Shown here: in pieces, positions 52,385 to 62,153 of the stretch
How positions within the stretch are numbered: the first letter of the stretch is position 1
Layout of the letters: each line of letters begins with the position of its first letter
Source: Phlebiopsis flavidoalba
Taxonomy: Eukaryota; Basidiomycota; Agaricomycetes; Polyporales; Phanerochaetaceae
Length of the DNA: 64,000 bases
Reading direction: 5' to 3'
NCBI GenBank assembly: GCA_035772785.1
Contig: JAOCPU010000008.1
Location: 496,001 to 560,000, forward strand
Translations under genes and position numbers: made by a program
Notes under the pieces: generated by a model
What the model was told of the DNA's origin: nothing
Databases searched by the model: none
What the model saw: only the letters and a program-made list of their open reading frames with translations

Positions 52385-53465
52385 ATGACCTCAATTGGAA
52401 CAGGCTACGATCTCTCAGCGAGTACATACTCTCCTGATGGCCGCATTTTCCAGGTGAGCAATTCCTCCCGCACATTCATTGAAGCCATCATTGAAGAGGT
52501 CATTCCGCGCTAGGTTGAGTACGCGAATAAAGCTGTCGAGAACTCTGGGTCAGTGTTGGCCTAGGTTGTTTCTGTATCGTAACGCTTACGTAGGCGTCGT
52601 ATAGAACAGCCATTGGCCTTCGCGTAAAGGATGGCATCGTCCTCGCCGTGGGAGAAGATCATACACTCCAAACTACTTGTCCCGGACGCGAATAGACGGA
52701 TACAAAACATTGATAAGCACATAGGCATGGTGTGTATTCTCTCCCTCTGATATATAATTCAACTCAAATTGTGTAAATCTACTTAGGCAACCTCAGGGTT
52801 CCAAGCAGATGGTCGGACCTTGGCGCACCGCGCACGAGATGAGGCTACCAGCTACCGGGACATGTACAGGCAACCTTCTCCAGTGAAGGTATGCCTGATT
52901 TTTGCTCTATATGATCAAACCTTACAGACTGTATGTCTATAGGAAGTCGTCACTAGACTTGCCATGTACGTGCAAGCATACACACTGTACTCGTCTGTCC
53001 GGCCATTCGGCGTCAGCACGATCCTTGGTGGCGTAGACAAGACAGGTCCACGACTATTCATCGTCGAGCCCAGCGGTGTCTCATATGTGAGTCGACTCCA
53101 ATGTTTACCACCAAGAAACTACCCATATAAACCACATCTACAGGGCTACCACGGCGCAGCGGTTGGAAAGGGTCGTCAGCTTGCTAAGACAGAGATCGAA
53201 AAGCTCAAGCTCACTGAACTCTCAACAAGAGAAGCTGTCATGGAAGCTGCTCGGATGTACGTATTCCTCACTGAATACCGTTTCAGAATGTTGAACGTAT
53301 GATGTAGCATCTACCTTGTGCATGACGACGCGAAGGAGAAGGAGTTCGAGCTCGAAATGAGCTGGATCGGTGACGAAACAAACGGCCTTCACCTGCCGGT
53401 CCCGAAGGAGCTGCACGAAGAGGCAGAACGGAAGGCTAAGGAGGGCCCTAGAGACCTTCGAGTAA
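52385..53465 (+). CDS. PRE10: 20S proteasome alpha-7 subunit (PSMA3/PRE10)
   Basis: The start [20 protein letters not shown], then [15 protein letters not shown], is the alpha-subunit N-terminal signature, with GTGYDLS specific for alpha-7 (C8/Pre10). It continues [97 protein letters not shown] and [20 protein letters not shown], then [20 protein letters not shown] and [20 protein letters not shown]. The frame as given runs on to 53497, but dropping one G at 53441-53445 gives the usual ending KEALETFE-stop at 53463-53465. Introns of 50-60 bp fit at five places. It is convergent with RPN12, 150 bp away. Confidence 0.93.
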
Positions 53466-53615
53466 TCTGTTGTAATTCAATTCACTCCCCTTTGTAATCA
53501 TATTGGACTGTTTTGTATTCCCCCTGCACGGAGACACCTCACCCTTTCATACCGAACGGTCAGCACAGTGGATGTAAGGATTGTACAGATGCAAAGACTG
53601 AAAGGTCGGAGTATT

Positions 53616-54725
53616 CTACACGATCATCTCTAGCTCACGAGCGTACTGCAAATTCGCGGTGATCAACTTGTCTTTCGGGATCTCAAGCTTCTCCTCTCCC
53701 TTCTTTGCGAATGCAAATACGGCCACCGCGTGAGGTCGACTTGCCACCCTCGCTATGATTCGACGTGAACATTAGCGTTTTAGTGTATTACCAGGGATTA
53801 CGCACCTGTTGTGCGTAAACTAGGACCTCCTGTTGAGTGCGGAAGAACAGGAGGGTCGCCGCGTCCTTTATTGGCAGGCTGTTATATGCCGCCTCTTCGC
53901 AGCTGGCCGATCTCATTGCTAGAAGAAGTTGTGAGCACAGAAAGCATACGTGCCTACTTCACTCAGACAAACCGGATAGTGCCCATCAGGGATCCGTTCA
54001 ACAAAAAGAACTTGTACTCCTCCGCCGGATTTTTTTTTTGCTTCCTCCCGCGCGTTCCACACCTTGCTGTAGCTCCCTCCATGAGCCCATCGTTCCAAAG
54101 TTTATAGGATGGACTGATGTATGGGTTCGAAGCTGAGGAGTCGGCGGGGAGATGGCAGCGACTCGAGCGTGGTTGTGGAAGTCAGGGCAATGCCGGTCTG
54201 CGTGAGCAGGCGGATGAGGTTCAGTCACGGATGGGGTATTCACGCGGAGACGGTGGAAGGACGGAGCTGCGTATGGGGCGACGTTTCCAGAACTTGTCCA
54301 GGAGACAAAGTTATAGAGAACGCACCTGTAGTCGTTGTAGAATGTCTGCAATTTGGGAGAAATAGCGGTCAAAGGAGGGGATGTCCTTGTTCGTATGCTC
54401 CAGAACGCGCCGATTTCCAGAATCTCACCTGCCATCGCCATGTCCAGTGTCCAATGTCACAAAAGCTCGAGGAAATGACAGTCATAACGGGCTCAACGAG
54501 CAAGGTCATTGAAGGTTGACCGTCTTGCTTGTGGAACCAAGAGTCCAGCGGTAATGAGCCCAACCTATACACAGGCGCCATGAGCCGCAATGATGGGTAC
54601 TCGGCCTTAGCAGGCTACCTTGAGTTTCGCGAGAAGCTGCCGCATAGCGGAGGTCCGATGGTTGCGAAATAAAAGCTGTTTGCAGCTGCTTGTGAGAGTG
54701 TTTCCTGCTCCGTGAGGCCATATAG
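53616..54725 (-). CDS. RPN12: 26S proteasome lid subunit RPN12 (PSMD8)
   Basis: Minus-strand blocks in order: AMRQLLAKLK, intron, VGLITAGLLVPQARRSTFND, then LEIGAFWSIRTKDIPSFDRY with FSQLQTFYNDY, LMEGSYSKVWNAREEA, AEEYKFFLLNGSLMGTIR, EEAAYNSLPIKDAATLLFFR and TQQEVLVYAQQ (PCI/winged-helix part), and the end EIPKDKLITANLQYARELEM then I-V, stop at 53616-53618. This matches Rpn12, which joins the lid last and helps lid-base assembly. A run of ten T (54030-54039) breaks the frame inside the helix NAREEA. The start is approximate: ATG near 54719-54730. It is convergent with the alpha-7 gene. Confidence 0.85.
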
Positions 54726-54729
54726 CGTG

Positions 54730-55137
54730 CTAAAATGTGTGTGCAAGTGGTTTGAGGAATAAATGGTGTGCAGATGCAAGTGCGGAGCAAGAGACCCGAC
54801 GCGCGTTCGACGCGTCACCTCGTTATCCGCGTCAGACCTGCCTCCTGCCACCATTGCATCTCTCCTCCTTCCCTACTACAGCACTTTCCTCACAACCGAC
54901 ACATCCCAGCCGAACAACATGCAGGTTGATCATGCAGCAGCTTCAAATCGGCGAGGTCAACCTCGTGTATGATCTGTCACTATTCCACTGAGGGTACACT
55001 CATCATGTCACTGAAATTTGTAGACCTCGATCATGGCGTCCAGTTCAAAGACGGCGTCGTAATTGGCGCAGACATCGCGTACTACCCTGGGACCTACATA
55101 GTAGGCGTGCCGCAAAACGTACCGCGATGACTTGCTT
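54730..55137. other. intergenic, no gene called
   Basis: The plus strand has two short frames that a GT-AG intron could join (MQVDHAAASNRR with DLDHGVQFKDGVVIGADIAY and YPGTYIVG), but there is no third exon and no known family. The RPN12 promoter should lie here. Confidence 0.3.
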
Positions 55138-56664
55138 CTACTCACTTAGGCCGAACCGAGTAACGGCACAAGCCACAAATCTTGTCCCATGACCGCATTC
55201 GTAATGCTGTCGGTCAGGCTCACGCTGCCCACGACACGACACAAGCGCAATCGCGAGCGGAACTGTATCTGCGCGGAGCACCGACTGCGCGTCCGAGAAG
55301 ATGATGTATGCATGGCTGCCCTTCTGGTCACCGCGCGCGCGAGGTGACGGAGCGGGCGCGGCTGTGACGCTGCGTGTGTCGGTGAGGCGGCCACGGTTGT
55401 GCCGACGTGCACGACGCTCGATCGCAAGGACGCGGTTTAGCGACTTGTATAGTGCAGCGCGTTGTGCGCGAGACGGAAATGCGGAGAGGCCGTTGTATAA
55501 GGGCACCTTTGCTGGAGGGAGGAATTGACGCGTCCGTACGAGCACGTCGATCGGTATGCCAGAGCGTGCAGTAAGATGCATCGTAGATACTGGAGGTAAA
55601 GGTTTGTCGGGTATGCGGTGCGGCTCCTCCACGATAGGTTGAGAGGATGAAGAGGGCGCTGGCCTTTGTTTTGTCTCTGGATTCTTATTTAGCGGAGGCA
55701 CGACAAGAACGGCAACAGCATTCTCGTAGGGTATGATGCCTGTCTCTTTAATTTGTTTCCACTCGGCTCGAGTAAGTCGACGCATGACTGGGTTCTCCGA
55801 TAAGTGTCGTGGTCTTGATCGTAGTCGCAGCGCGAGAAGCTCCAGTTCCTGCAATGCCCGTAGTCGAAGTAAGTGATCCACTCGCGCGATGAATGAGTCA
55901 AGGTCAGTGACACTCCGAACATTCCTATCCCCATGGTCTGTCAAGTAGAAGGTCAATTACAGCCAAAGAGACGTTTGGCAAACGCACTAAGGGCTGTAAA
56001 CTTTGTGACCACACGCTTACTGCATACTATATGGGTGCCGAACTTGCTTCGTGGAGTCTTAAACTTTGGATGCTCCATAGCATCTGGTATCATGAAGCGA
56101 GAGTGTTCCTTTCCAGGTTGGTTCACGAAAAAGAACCTGAGTAGAAAGTCTGCGGAAGCTTGTGAGAAGGCTCGCAAGAAAGATGTCGGGATGAACTCAC
56201 CAGTGGGCAGATGCCTTTCGGACACCTTACATCGCCGAGAACGTCCTCCAAGCATTCTCACTTGTTTATATGTGAGTCCGAGACAGCCTTGAATGAGAAC
56301 CAAACTCACAGTAGGGACTTGACCACCATTCTCGTTCCTGCTCCGTCATCTTCCTCGCGTATTGAGGTAGCGCATGGCTGACAGGATCTATGTCGGGTTT
56401 GACGAGGAAGGACCCGTACACTCTTGGTGCAGGGGCCTTTCTGTATCTGTAGTCATGTTTTCGCTTTATAGGGTTCGTGGGCTCAAGGAGCAGAGAACGC
56501 GTCCGATTCCGCGTCGAGAGCGCGTTTATGGCTTCTTGGATGGGCAGCCTGGTTCCTGTGGGCTTCTTTGGCCTCGGAGCGCGTTGAACTACGGGTCTAT
56601 GTTCTGGTACTTTGTCGCGGACTTTGTCCCATGCTTGACGAAGGCGAGGAAGGAGACGAGGCAT
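55138..56664 (-). CDS. conserved-looking protein of unknown function
   Basis: I do not recognise a family name. Exon 1 (MPRLLPRLRQAWDKVRDKVP, Arg-rich, possibly a mitochondrial presequence) continues PTGTRLPIQEAINALSTRNR, AFRKAPAPRVYGSFL-type text and ARKMTEQEREWWSSPY. Exon 2 reads VRMLGGRSRRCKVSERHLPT, exon 3 FLLRFFFVNQPGKEHSRFMI with PDAMEHPKFKTPRSKFGTHI. The last exon, 272 codons without a break, has LRALQELELLALRLRSRPRH, LTRAEWKQIKETGIIPYENA, VAVLVVPPLNKNPETKQRP, PAKVPLYNGLSAFPSRAQRA and RADTVPLAIALVSCRG. The ordered exon logic and long open last exon support a real protein of about 430 residues. No catalytic motif is seen. Confidence 0.6.
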
Positions 56665-57201
56665 GGGTTAGGTCTTCCGGCCTTCCTCCCTGCCTCCTCA
56701 TCATCCTGGCGCCTGTAGCCTTCTTGTCGTTCTCGATCAAGCTTTGTCGACCCCTATACATGAGAGTCATTCTCTTGCAGACCTTGTTCACCCTGCACCT
56801 GGGCTCAGAACGAATATAGTCTCGGCTATGTCGCTACACCTGGGAGGACTCGAAGCTTGCTCTGACGCTGCCTGGACGCTGCAGACTGCTACAGGATGCA
56901 CATGCGTCGTCGCGTGGCCGAACTCTGGGAGGGTCTATCTGTAGCGGAATGATACTGAGCTGCTCCTTGTGACCACGCCCCAATAGGATGCATGCCATTT
57001 ATCAGCTTCGTATGCCTTCACTCCCATCCGGTGCCCTATCAGGCACCCCAACGCACACCGTTCGTCCCACAGTTAAGCTCGCGCGATTCTAGGGTCGCTG
57101 GATAGAGTCTACCGCTGTGCACGGCCGAAGGTCCTTTAAATAACCCGAGACATCTCAAGACGAGGTGCGTAAACGGTCATCCTCCAGACTCTCCTAACAT
57201 C
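56665..57201. other. intergenic, no gene seen
   Basis: These 537 bp hold the upstream regions of two divergent genes (unknown protein, minus; oxidoreductase, plus). Short plus-strand frames at 56568-56944 have no motif. Confidence 0.4.
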
Positions 57202-57811
57202 ATGGGCCAGGAACTCTTTGGTACAGAGCCCGTGACACTGGCCATCGTAGGCCGCCTGTGGGCAGCGCGGAGAGGTGCGTCTCCGTGCAGCTATAGCCGC
57301 GGAACTGTGCTCACCATAATGGTGTACCAGGCCTATACAGTATACGCTCTCCAGGAGCCAGCCAGATGCAAAGTAGTAGCCATTGCCGAGCCGCGGCCCA
57401 AGACACGCCTCGCATTCGCGCAGGCGCACTCGGTCGATAATACCCTGGTGTTCGATACGTGGCAGGACTTGCACAAAGCCTCTGCTGACACGCTCAAGAC
57501 CGTAGGCAAGCGTCTTGCAGATGCGGTCCTGGTGTGCGTGCAGGACCACATGCATCTCGAGGTCGCGCTCGCGTTTGCCGAACAGGGCTACCACATTTTG
57601 TGCGAGAAGCCTATGTCGACCAAGCTCGAAGATTGCCTCAAGATGGAAGCTGCTGTCAAGAAAGCAGGGGTCATCTTTGGCATGGGACATGGTACGTGGT
57701 CACACCAGTCTTTTCTCTCCCAAGGCTATATTCGATTGATTGTACCCTAGTGTTGCGGTACTCGCCTTACAATGCTGCCCTTTCCGAGATCATTCGGTCT
57801 GGCTTGTAGGT
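57202..57811 (+). pseudogene. Gfo/Idh/MocA-family oxidoreductase, N-terminal half only
   Basis: The start MGQELFGTEPVTLAIVG leads to the NAD(P)-binding turn A-C-G-Q-R-G-E, readable in a shifted frame at about 57252-57272. After an intron come AYTVYALQEPARCKVVAIAE, PRPKTRLAFAQAH, DAVLVCVQDHMHLEVALAFA and EQGYHILCEKPMSTKLEDCL. EKP is the family's conserved lysine motif. Then comes GVIFGMGHG, an intron, and VLRYSPYNAALSEIIRSGL. After that the reading frame ends, and the C-terminal alpha/beta domain, roughly 200-250 residues, is absent; CDT1 ends at 58022 on the other strand. Unlike the frameshifts elsewhere, this is loss of a whole domain, so I call it a truncated gene. The substrate is unknown. 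Confidence 0.72.
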
Positions 57812-58021
57812 TTGTGTCACGGTCGAGACCTGCTTGAAACTTGTACTATACCGCGTCTTGATACCCATCTGCTCACAACAATTGCATGTTTCACTACAAC
57901 GTTAAATACCGGGGTGTATCATGAATAGATTGCACGATATATGGATACGTATACATGCGGTAAATAAAACCCATAGAGGGCAGAAAAATGCAACCACATA
58001 TGCAAACCGAGCACCTAAATG

Positions 58022-60317
58022 TCAAATCTCGGAATACTCCAGCTCTCTGCGTACGCGTTCCCGAACTTCTCGGAGCCCACCAAGCTCAGGCCGTACCCGC
58101 TTGGGCGACCGCGTGAGGATCTCGTTCGCGCTTTCGTCCTTGCCGCGTATTTTACCGGGGCTAGGCGGCATCGCAGGGAGCTTCGTCGGGCTGTCAGGAG
58201 CATCTGTAGGCCTCGTCGCAGGCATCTCAAGCCATTCCTCGGCGCCGATCTCGAGCTTCTTGAGGAAGAAAGGACATAGGTCGAGCAGCAGGTCGAGCGA
58301 CTCGTACGCCTCTGCAGACGAAATAGGCACGGGCGAGGATTTGACGACCGCCGCAGCAACGTCTGAGATGGGCAGTGCGCGCCGTTTACGGCTGCTGGGC
58401 GTCGCTGTCGCAGAACTCGTGGAAGGGTTCGAGAAGAGCATCCATACGCCTTCTGCAACACCATTCAGGCGGCCGAGGAGACAGCGCCGGCGCATCTCCT
58501 CCTGGCTCAGCTTCTGGAGCTGGTCCTTGGTCATGCTTGGGGTCGAGGGTTGCCCTTGAGAGGAGAGGACGCTTTGGTGGGGCTGGTGCTCAAGGACCGT
58601 TGGCGGATACGTTCATATAGAGCTGCACGACGCGAGCTACTAGGCGTCTCAGGCGCGGTGATGGCATCTGGGCCGCGTTGGTGCACAGGCGTAGAAGGAA
58701 TGGAAGAGGAGCCAGAACTTGAACTCGGAGTATTCAAACAAGGAGCTTGAACCTGGAGTCTTCGACAAGGAACCTGAAGGGGTGTTCAACAAGGAGCTTG
58801 CCGGTGTACGTGCGCCCCTCGGTGTAAGGAAGCCTGCCGCTTCCTTGAGGTTATGCCGGGAGGATGGCGTTTGGGGAAATGGAATAGAGCTTTTGGTGGG
58901 TGACGCAGATCGGCTGGAAGGTGTAATAGGGAATGGCACGGCAAAATCTGCCGCGCGTTTAGAGGGTGATTTGGATGGAGACTTGGATGGAGACTTCAGG
59001 AGGGCTGAAGGTGAAGGGGGTGTCGCAAGAATGGCAAACCGACGCCGGTGGACTTGGGAGATGAAGAGGCGAGCAGGCGGGTTAAGGTGGAAGGTTGCGT
59101 CGCCACTGGAAGAGGGGGCAGAGCGGCCATGGGGATTTGTGGAATTGGAGCAGCAGCACCTTTGTGAAGCTACAGACACGTAAGTAGGATAGCAGACATG
59201 TTAGGCAGACGACCCACTTTGACCCAGGTTTCCAGCTTGACGCGGAAATCCTTGCGACGGTCTTCGGCACCGGCTGTCCAGCGAGCCACAGCGGCCATGC
59301 CTCCGTCCATACCCTTGTCAATATCCAGCTCGACTTCAATGCCAATGCCGTAGGCAGGGAGACGTGACCCCTGCGCCTTGGAGTAATGACTTGACTGGCT
59401 TACAATGAAGCCCATCGCGCCACGAGTCCAATCTTTCGGCGTGGATACCAGATACAGTGGGCTTCGGCTCAACGAACGGGTTGTCCTCGTCCTCGACGAC
59501 CGCAGGCCTTTTCCCTTTTGCGTGGCTCTTGGGAGTCGAGACACGTTTTTTCTAGGAATGGGTTCTCCTCGTCGTCTACAGTTTTAGGTGCAGTCTTGAC
59601 CCCGCTTCGGTTTGGGTGTTCGCTCAGAATCGTCGAGAGCTGAGGCGCGTGTTTTCTTTGACGGAGAGCTCGCCTTGCCTTTACCCTTAGAAGGCTTCCT
59701 GGGAGATTCCGTGGAGGGTTTCGAGGAACGGTTTTCATCATGTTCCGCGACTTCCTCCTTCTCCTTGGGGGCTGGCGTAGAGTCTAGGAAGGGATTCTCA
59801 TCTTCGAGTTTCACGCGTTTGGACGAGATAGATGCAGATGGCAGTTTCTTCCCGTCCCACTCCCACAACCAGACCAGTTTGCGAAGGTCATCGATGTCAA
59901 ACTTGGTCGTGAGGCCAGAATAGGTGCTTAATGAAATATGGTTCAGGACGGTTACGTATAATCCCCGTCTCAGATGACGGAGACAAAGCGCAGGTTGCAA
60001 GTGCATGGGAAAGAGCGTGCTGCAGAGCAGTTTGAATCGTAAGAAGTCGGGAGATGTGAGGGGGAAGAGGTTTTTCAGTGTCGCAGATTTCGCTTCAAAC
60101 GGACCCTTCGTCCCTTTGGCCGTACGTGTCACCGTGGCGGGAGGAGTAAGAGGGCTGCAGTATATCAGTGAGATAATGATCTTACGCGTCTGAAGGTCAT
60201 CGGGCGAGGAACGTACGCGATTCTGAGCCGTTTGGGCGTAAGGATTTCGTCGTCATCCTCTGGCAAAGTACGCTTCTTCCTAGGAGAGACACGCAGGGCG
60301 GTGTAGAGATCTGACAT
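58022..60317 (-). CDS. CDT1: DNA replication licensing factor CDT1
   Basis: Cdt1 loads MCM2-7 at origins. The minus strand starts [20 protein letters not shown] with [12 protein letters not shown] (ATG 60315-60317). It continues [35 protein letters not shown] (first winged helix), an acidic/basic linker with repeated ENPFL motifs, [40 protein letters not shown] and [20 protein letters not shown] (central part), then a disordered region with [14 protein letters not shown] and many TP sites, [20 protein letters not shown], and the C-terminal winged helix [20 protein letters not shown] and [19 protein letters not shown] with the stop at 58022. The SPxK/R and TP sites suggest CDK control. The identification rests on remembered basidiomycete Cdt1 text. 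Confidence 0.75.
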
Positions 60318-60426
60318 GTTCCAAAGTCGCCTTTGTGCGTGAAAATGGTACAGGAAAGTAGTCAAGAATGGCCAGGGTTGTGGGGAAAGTTGTCGCGGGG
60401 GGAGGGAGGTTGGTATAATTGGGCGT

Positions 60427-61566
60427 CTAGTCCGCAATCTCGACGCGAGCAATGAAGGCAATGAGCGCGTTCCCACGGTACGCGCTTTCGATCTCCGCCC
60501 GGCCACGGGCGTCGTTCATATTCTTCGCCATTTTCCTGTGTATTTCGCTCACCAATACATGGCCACAAACTTGAATTACGGGAACAAGCGACATAAACTC
60601 TGCCCATATTTCGTCTAATACGAATAGAACTCCGAGATGGCCTCCCTCTCCGTACCTAATTCTTGCGTCTTTCAACTGCGATGCTAACCATTCGCCCATC
60701 TTCGTCGTCTCCCAGTCCTCCTTCGACAGACATAAGAGTACGGGTCTTGCATGCTGGTCATCCAGCTCCGCGGGGCGAATACCCTCCCCAATCCGAATGG
60801 CATAGCCTCTGCTACTGCCATATATCCGTCCCAGCCATTCCGCACGCTGCGATATACCCCCTCAGCCATGTTCGTCATCTCCTCTCCATCCTTGATCCCT
60901 TTCGCTGCCTTCCACTTCTCGCACAGCTCGCGCTCAGCCGGTGACATTTCTTGAACACGAAGTCCTGTAAGAAGGTTTCCGCGTGTTCCTTCGTGTCAAC
61001 TTTGTTCTGCATTACCGCCTTTCCAAGGCGGGGCGCGAGCCTGAAGGGTAAAATGCGACTCGGAGGCCCTATGGCAATCCAGTTCGGCCAAGACAAGCAC
61101 TTTGTGTATTCCTTGTGTACTTGGAATGGCGAGAATGGGGCAAGAAGGAGCATGCCTCGGATGTGCTTGCCCAAGGGGAATACGTCGTATGGGGGCCCCG
61201 TATAGCATCTGGGTCAGGTACGGTACCGAATGATCCTCCACACACGTACAACTCGAGTTGTTCATTGTTGGGATGGAGGTGGGTGAGGAGCGCAGTCACA
61301 TCTCGGTATAGTTGCCTGTGAAAGGGGACGCGTGAAGGGCTAGGGGATGTGTTTCCCCAGCCGGGGAGTGTCCGGTGCAACGAAATGGACGTCCTTCTCT
61401 CCGTCAATGCCGGGGAAAGAGGGGTGGTCGCTGTCCCCAACACCGAATACTCCGTGTGAAGAAGATTACGACTCGAGAGCTTGATATGTCCGCCGGCGCT
61501 GGCATAAGCAAGGGTGCGACCCTCAGCTAGAGGCAGTAGCTGTTCTTCTACAGGCCGTCCGCTCAT
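60427..61566 (-). CDS. alpha/beta-hydrolase fold protein
   Basis: The start MSGRPVEEQLLPLAEGRTLA with YASAGG is followed, after an apparent intron or frameshift, by TLPGWGNTSPSPS (oxyanion region), YRDVTALLTHLHPNNEQLEL and the nucleophile elbow YVCGGSFGTVP (G-G-S-F-G, Ser nucleophile). Then IRGMLLLAPFSPFQVHKEYT, RLAPRLGKAVMQNKVDTKEH with AETFLQDFVFKK, MSPAERELCEKWKAAKGIKD, GVYRSVRNGWDGYMAVAEAM (lid region), and the catalytic His block YGEGGHLGVLFVLDEIWAEF. The frame runs to 60427, giving a tail of about 50 residues after the His block, longer than usual; the true stop may be nearer 60590. Substrate unknown. It lies directly upstream of CDT1, same strand. Confidence 0.78.
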
Positions 61567-62153
61567 GACGGGAGAATGTCTCGCGGGTCGGGTCGGGCTG
61601 GATTATGCTGTCAGTGACAATCTCCTAGATATACCAAGGGCATACTGGCCCTATACTCGCCTCGACCGTAGCCAGCAGCACGAACTTGCGCTACGCGGCA
61701 TCACGTTGTTCTGCCAAGGTCTGCGCCGCAGAGTGCATTGTGCAGTCGGTCGGTCGTTGATCAAACACCAGTCTTTACGTTTGACAACGCTTATATCGAG
61801 CTGACTATGCTTTGGGTAGATCCAGTCTTTTCTCCTCATCACAGCTGCGAGAAGACTGCTTGCAAGTGCTGCGCGAGTCTATCCTTCATCTCGGTGAACT
61901 CATGTGCCCGACGACGTCGTCGACAGCGGCGAATCAAACTCTGTGATAATACGTCAGCGTACGTCAACATAAAACAAGTAAAGATCACAATCCCTATCGT
62001 GCGAAACCACAACGGGCATTGATGCACAGGCAAACATCCATACATAGTATACAGGAACTCGATCTGACTATTTGAAGCGAAGACAGTGCCACTGAGGCAT
62101 TTAAGAATCGCCCAAGTGGACGCCGTTTCTCCCCCACCTCACTCAACCCCGCC
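61567..62153. other. intergenic, weak minus-strand frame
   Basis: A minus-strand frame at 61839-62045 (IRRCRRRRRAHEFTEMKDRL with AQHLQAVFSQL) and another at 61651-61842 could be exons of a small protein, but nothing is recognisable. The P450 promoter should lie just before 62154. Confidence 0.3.
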
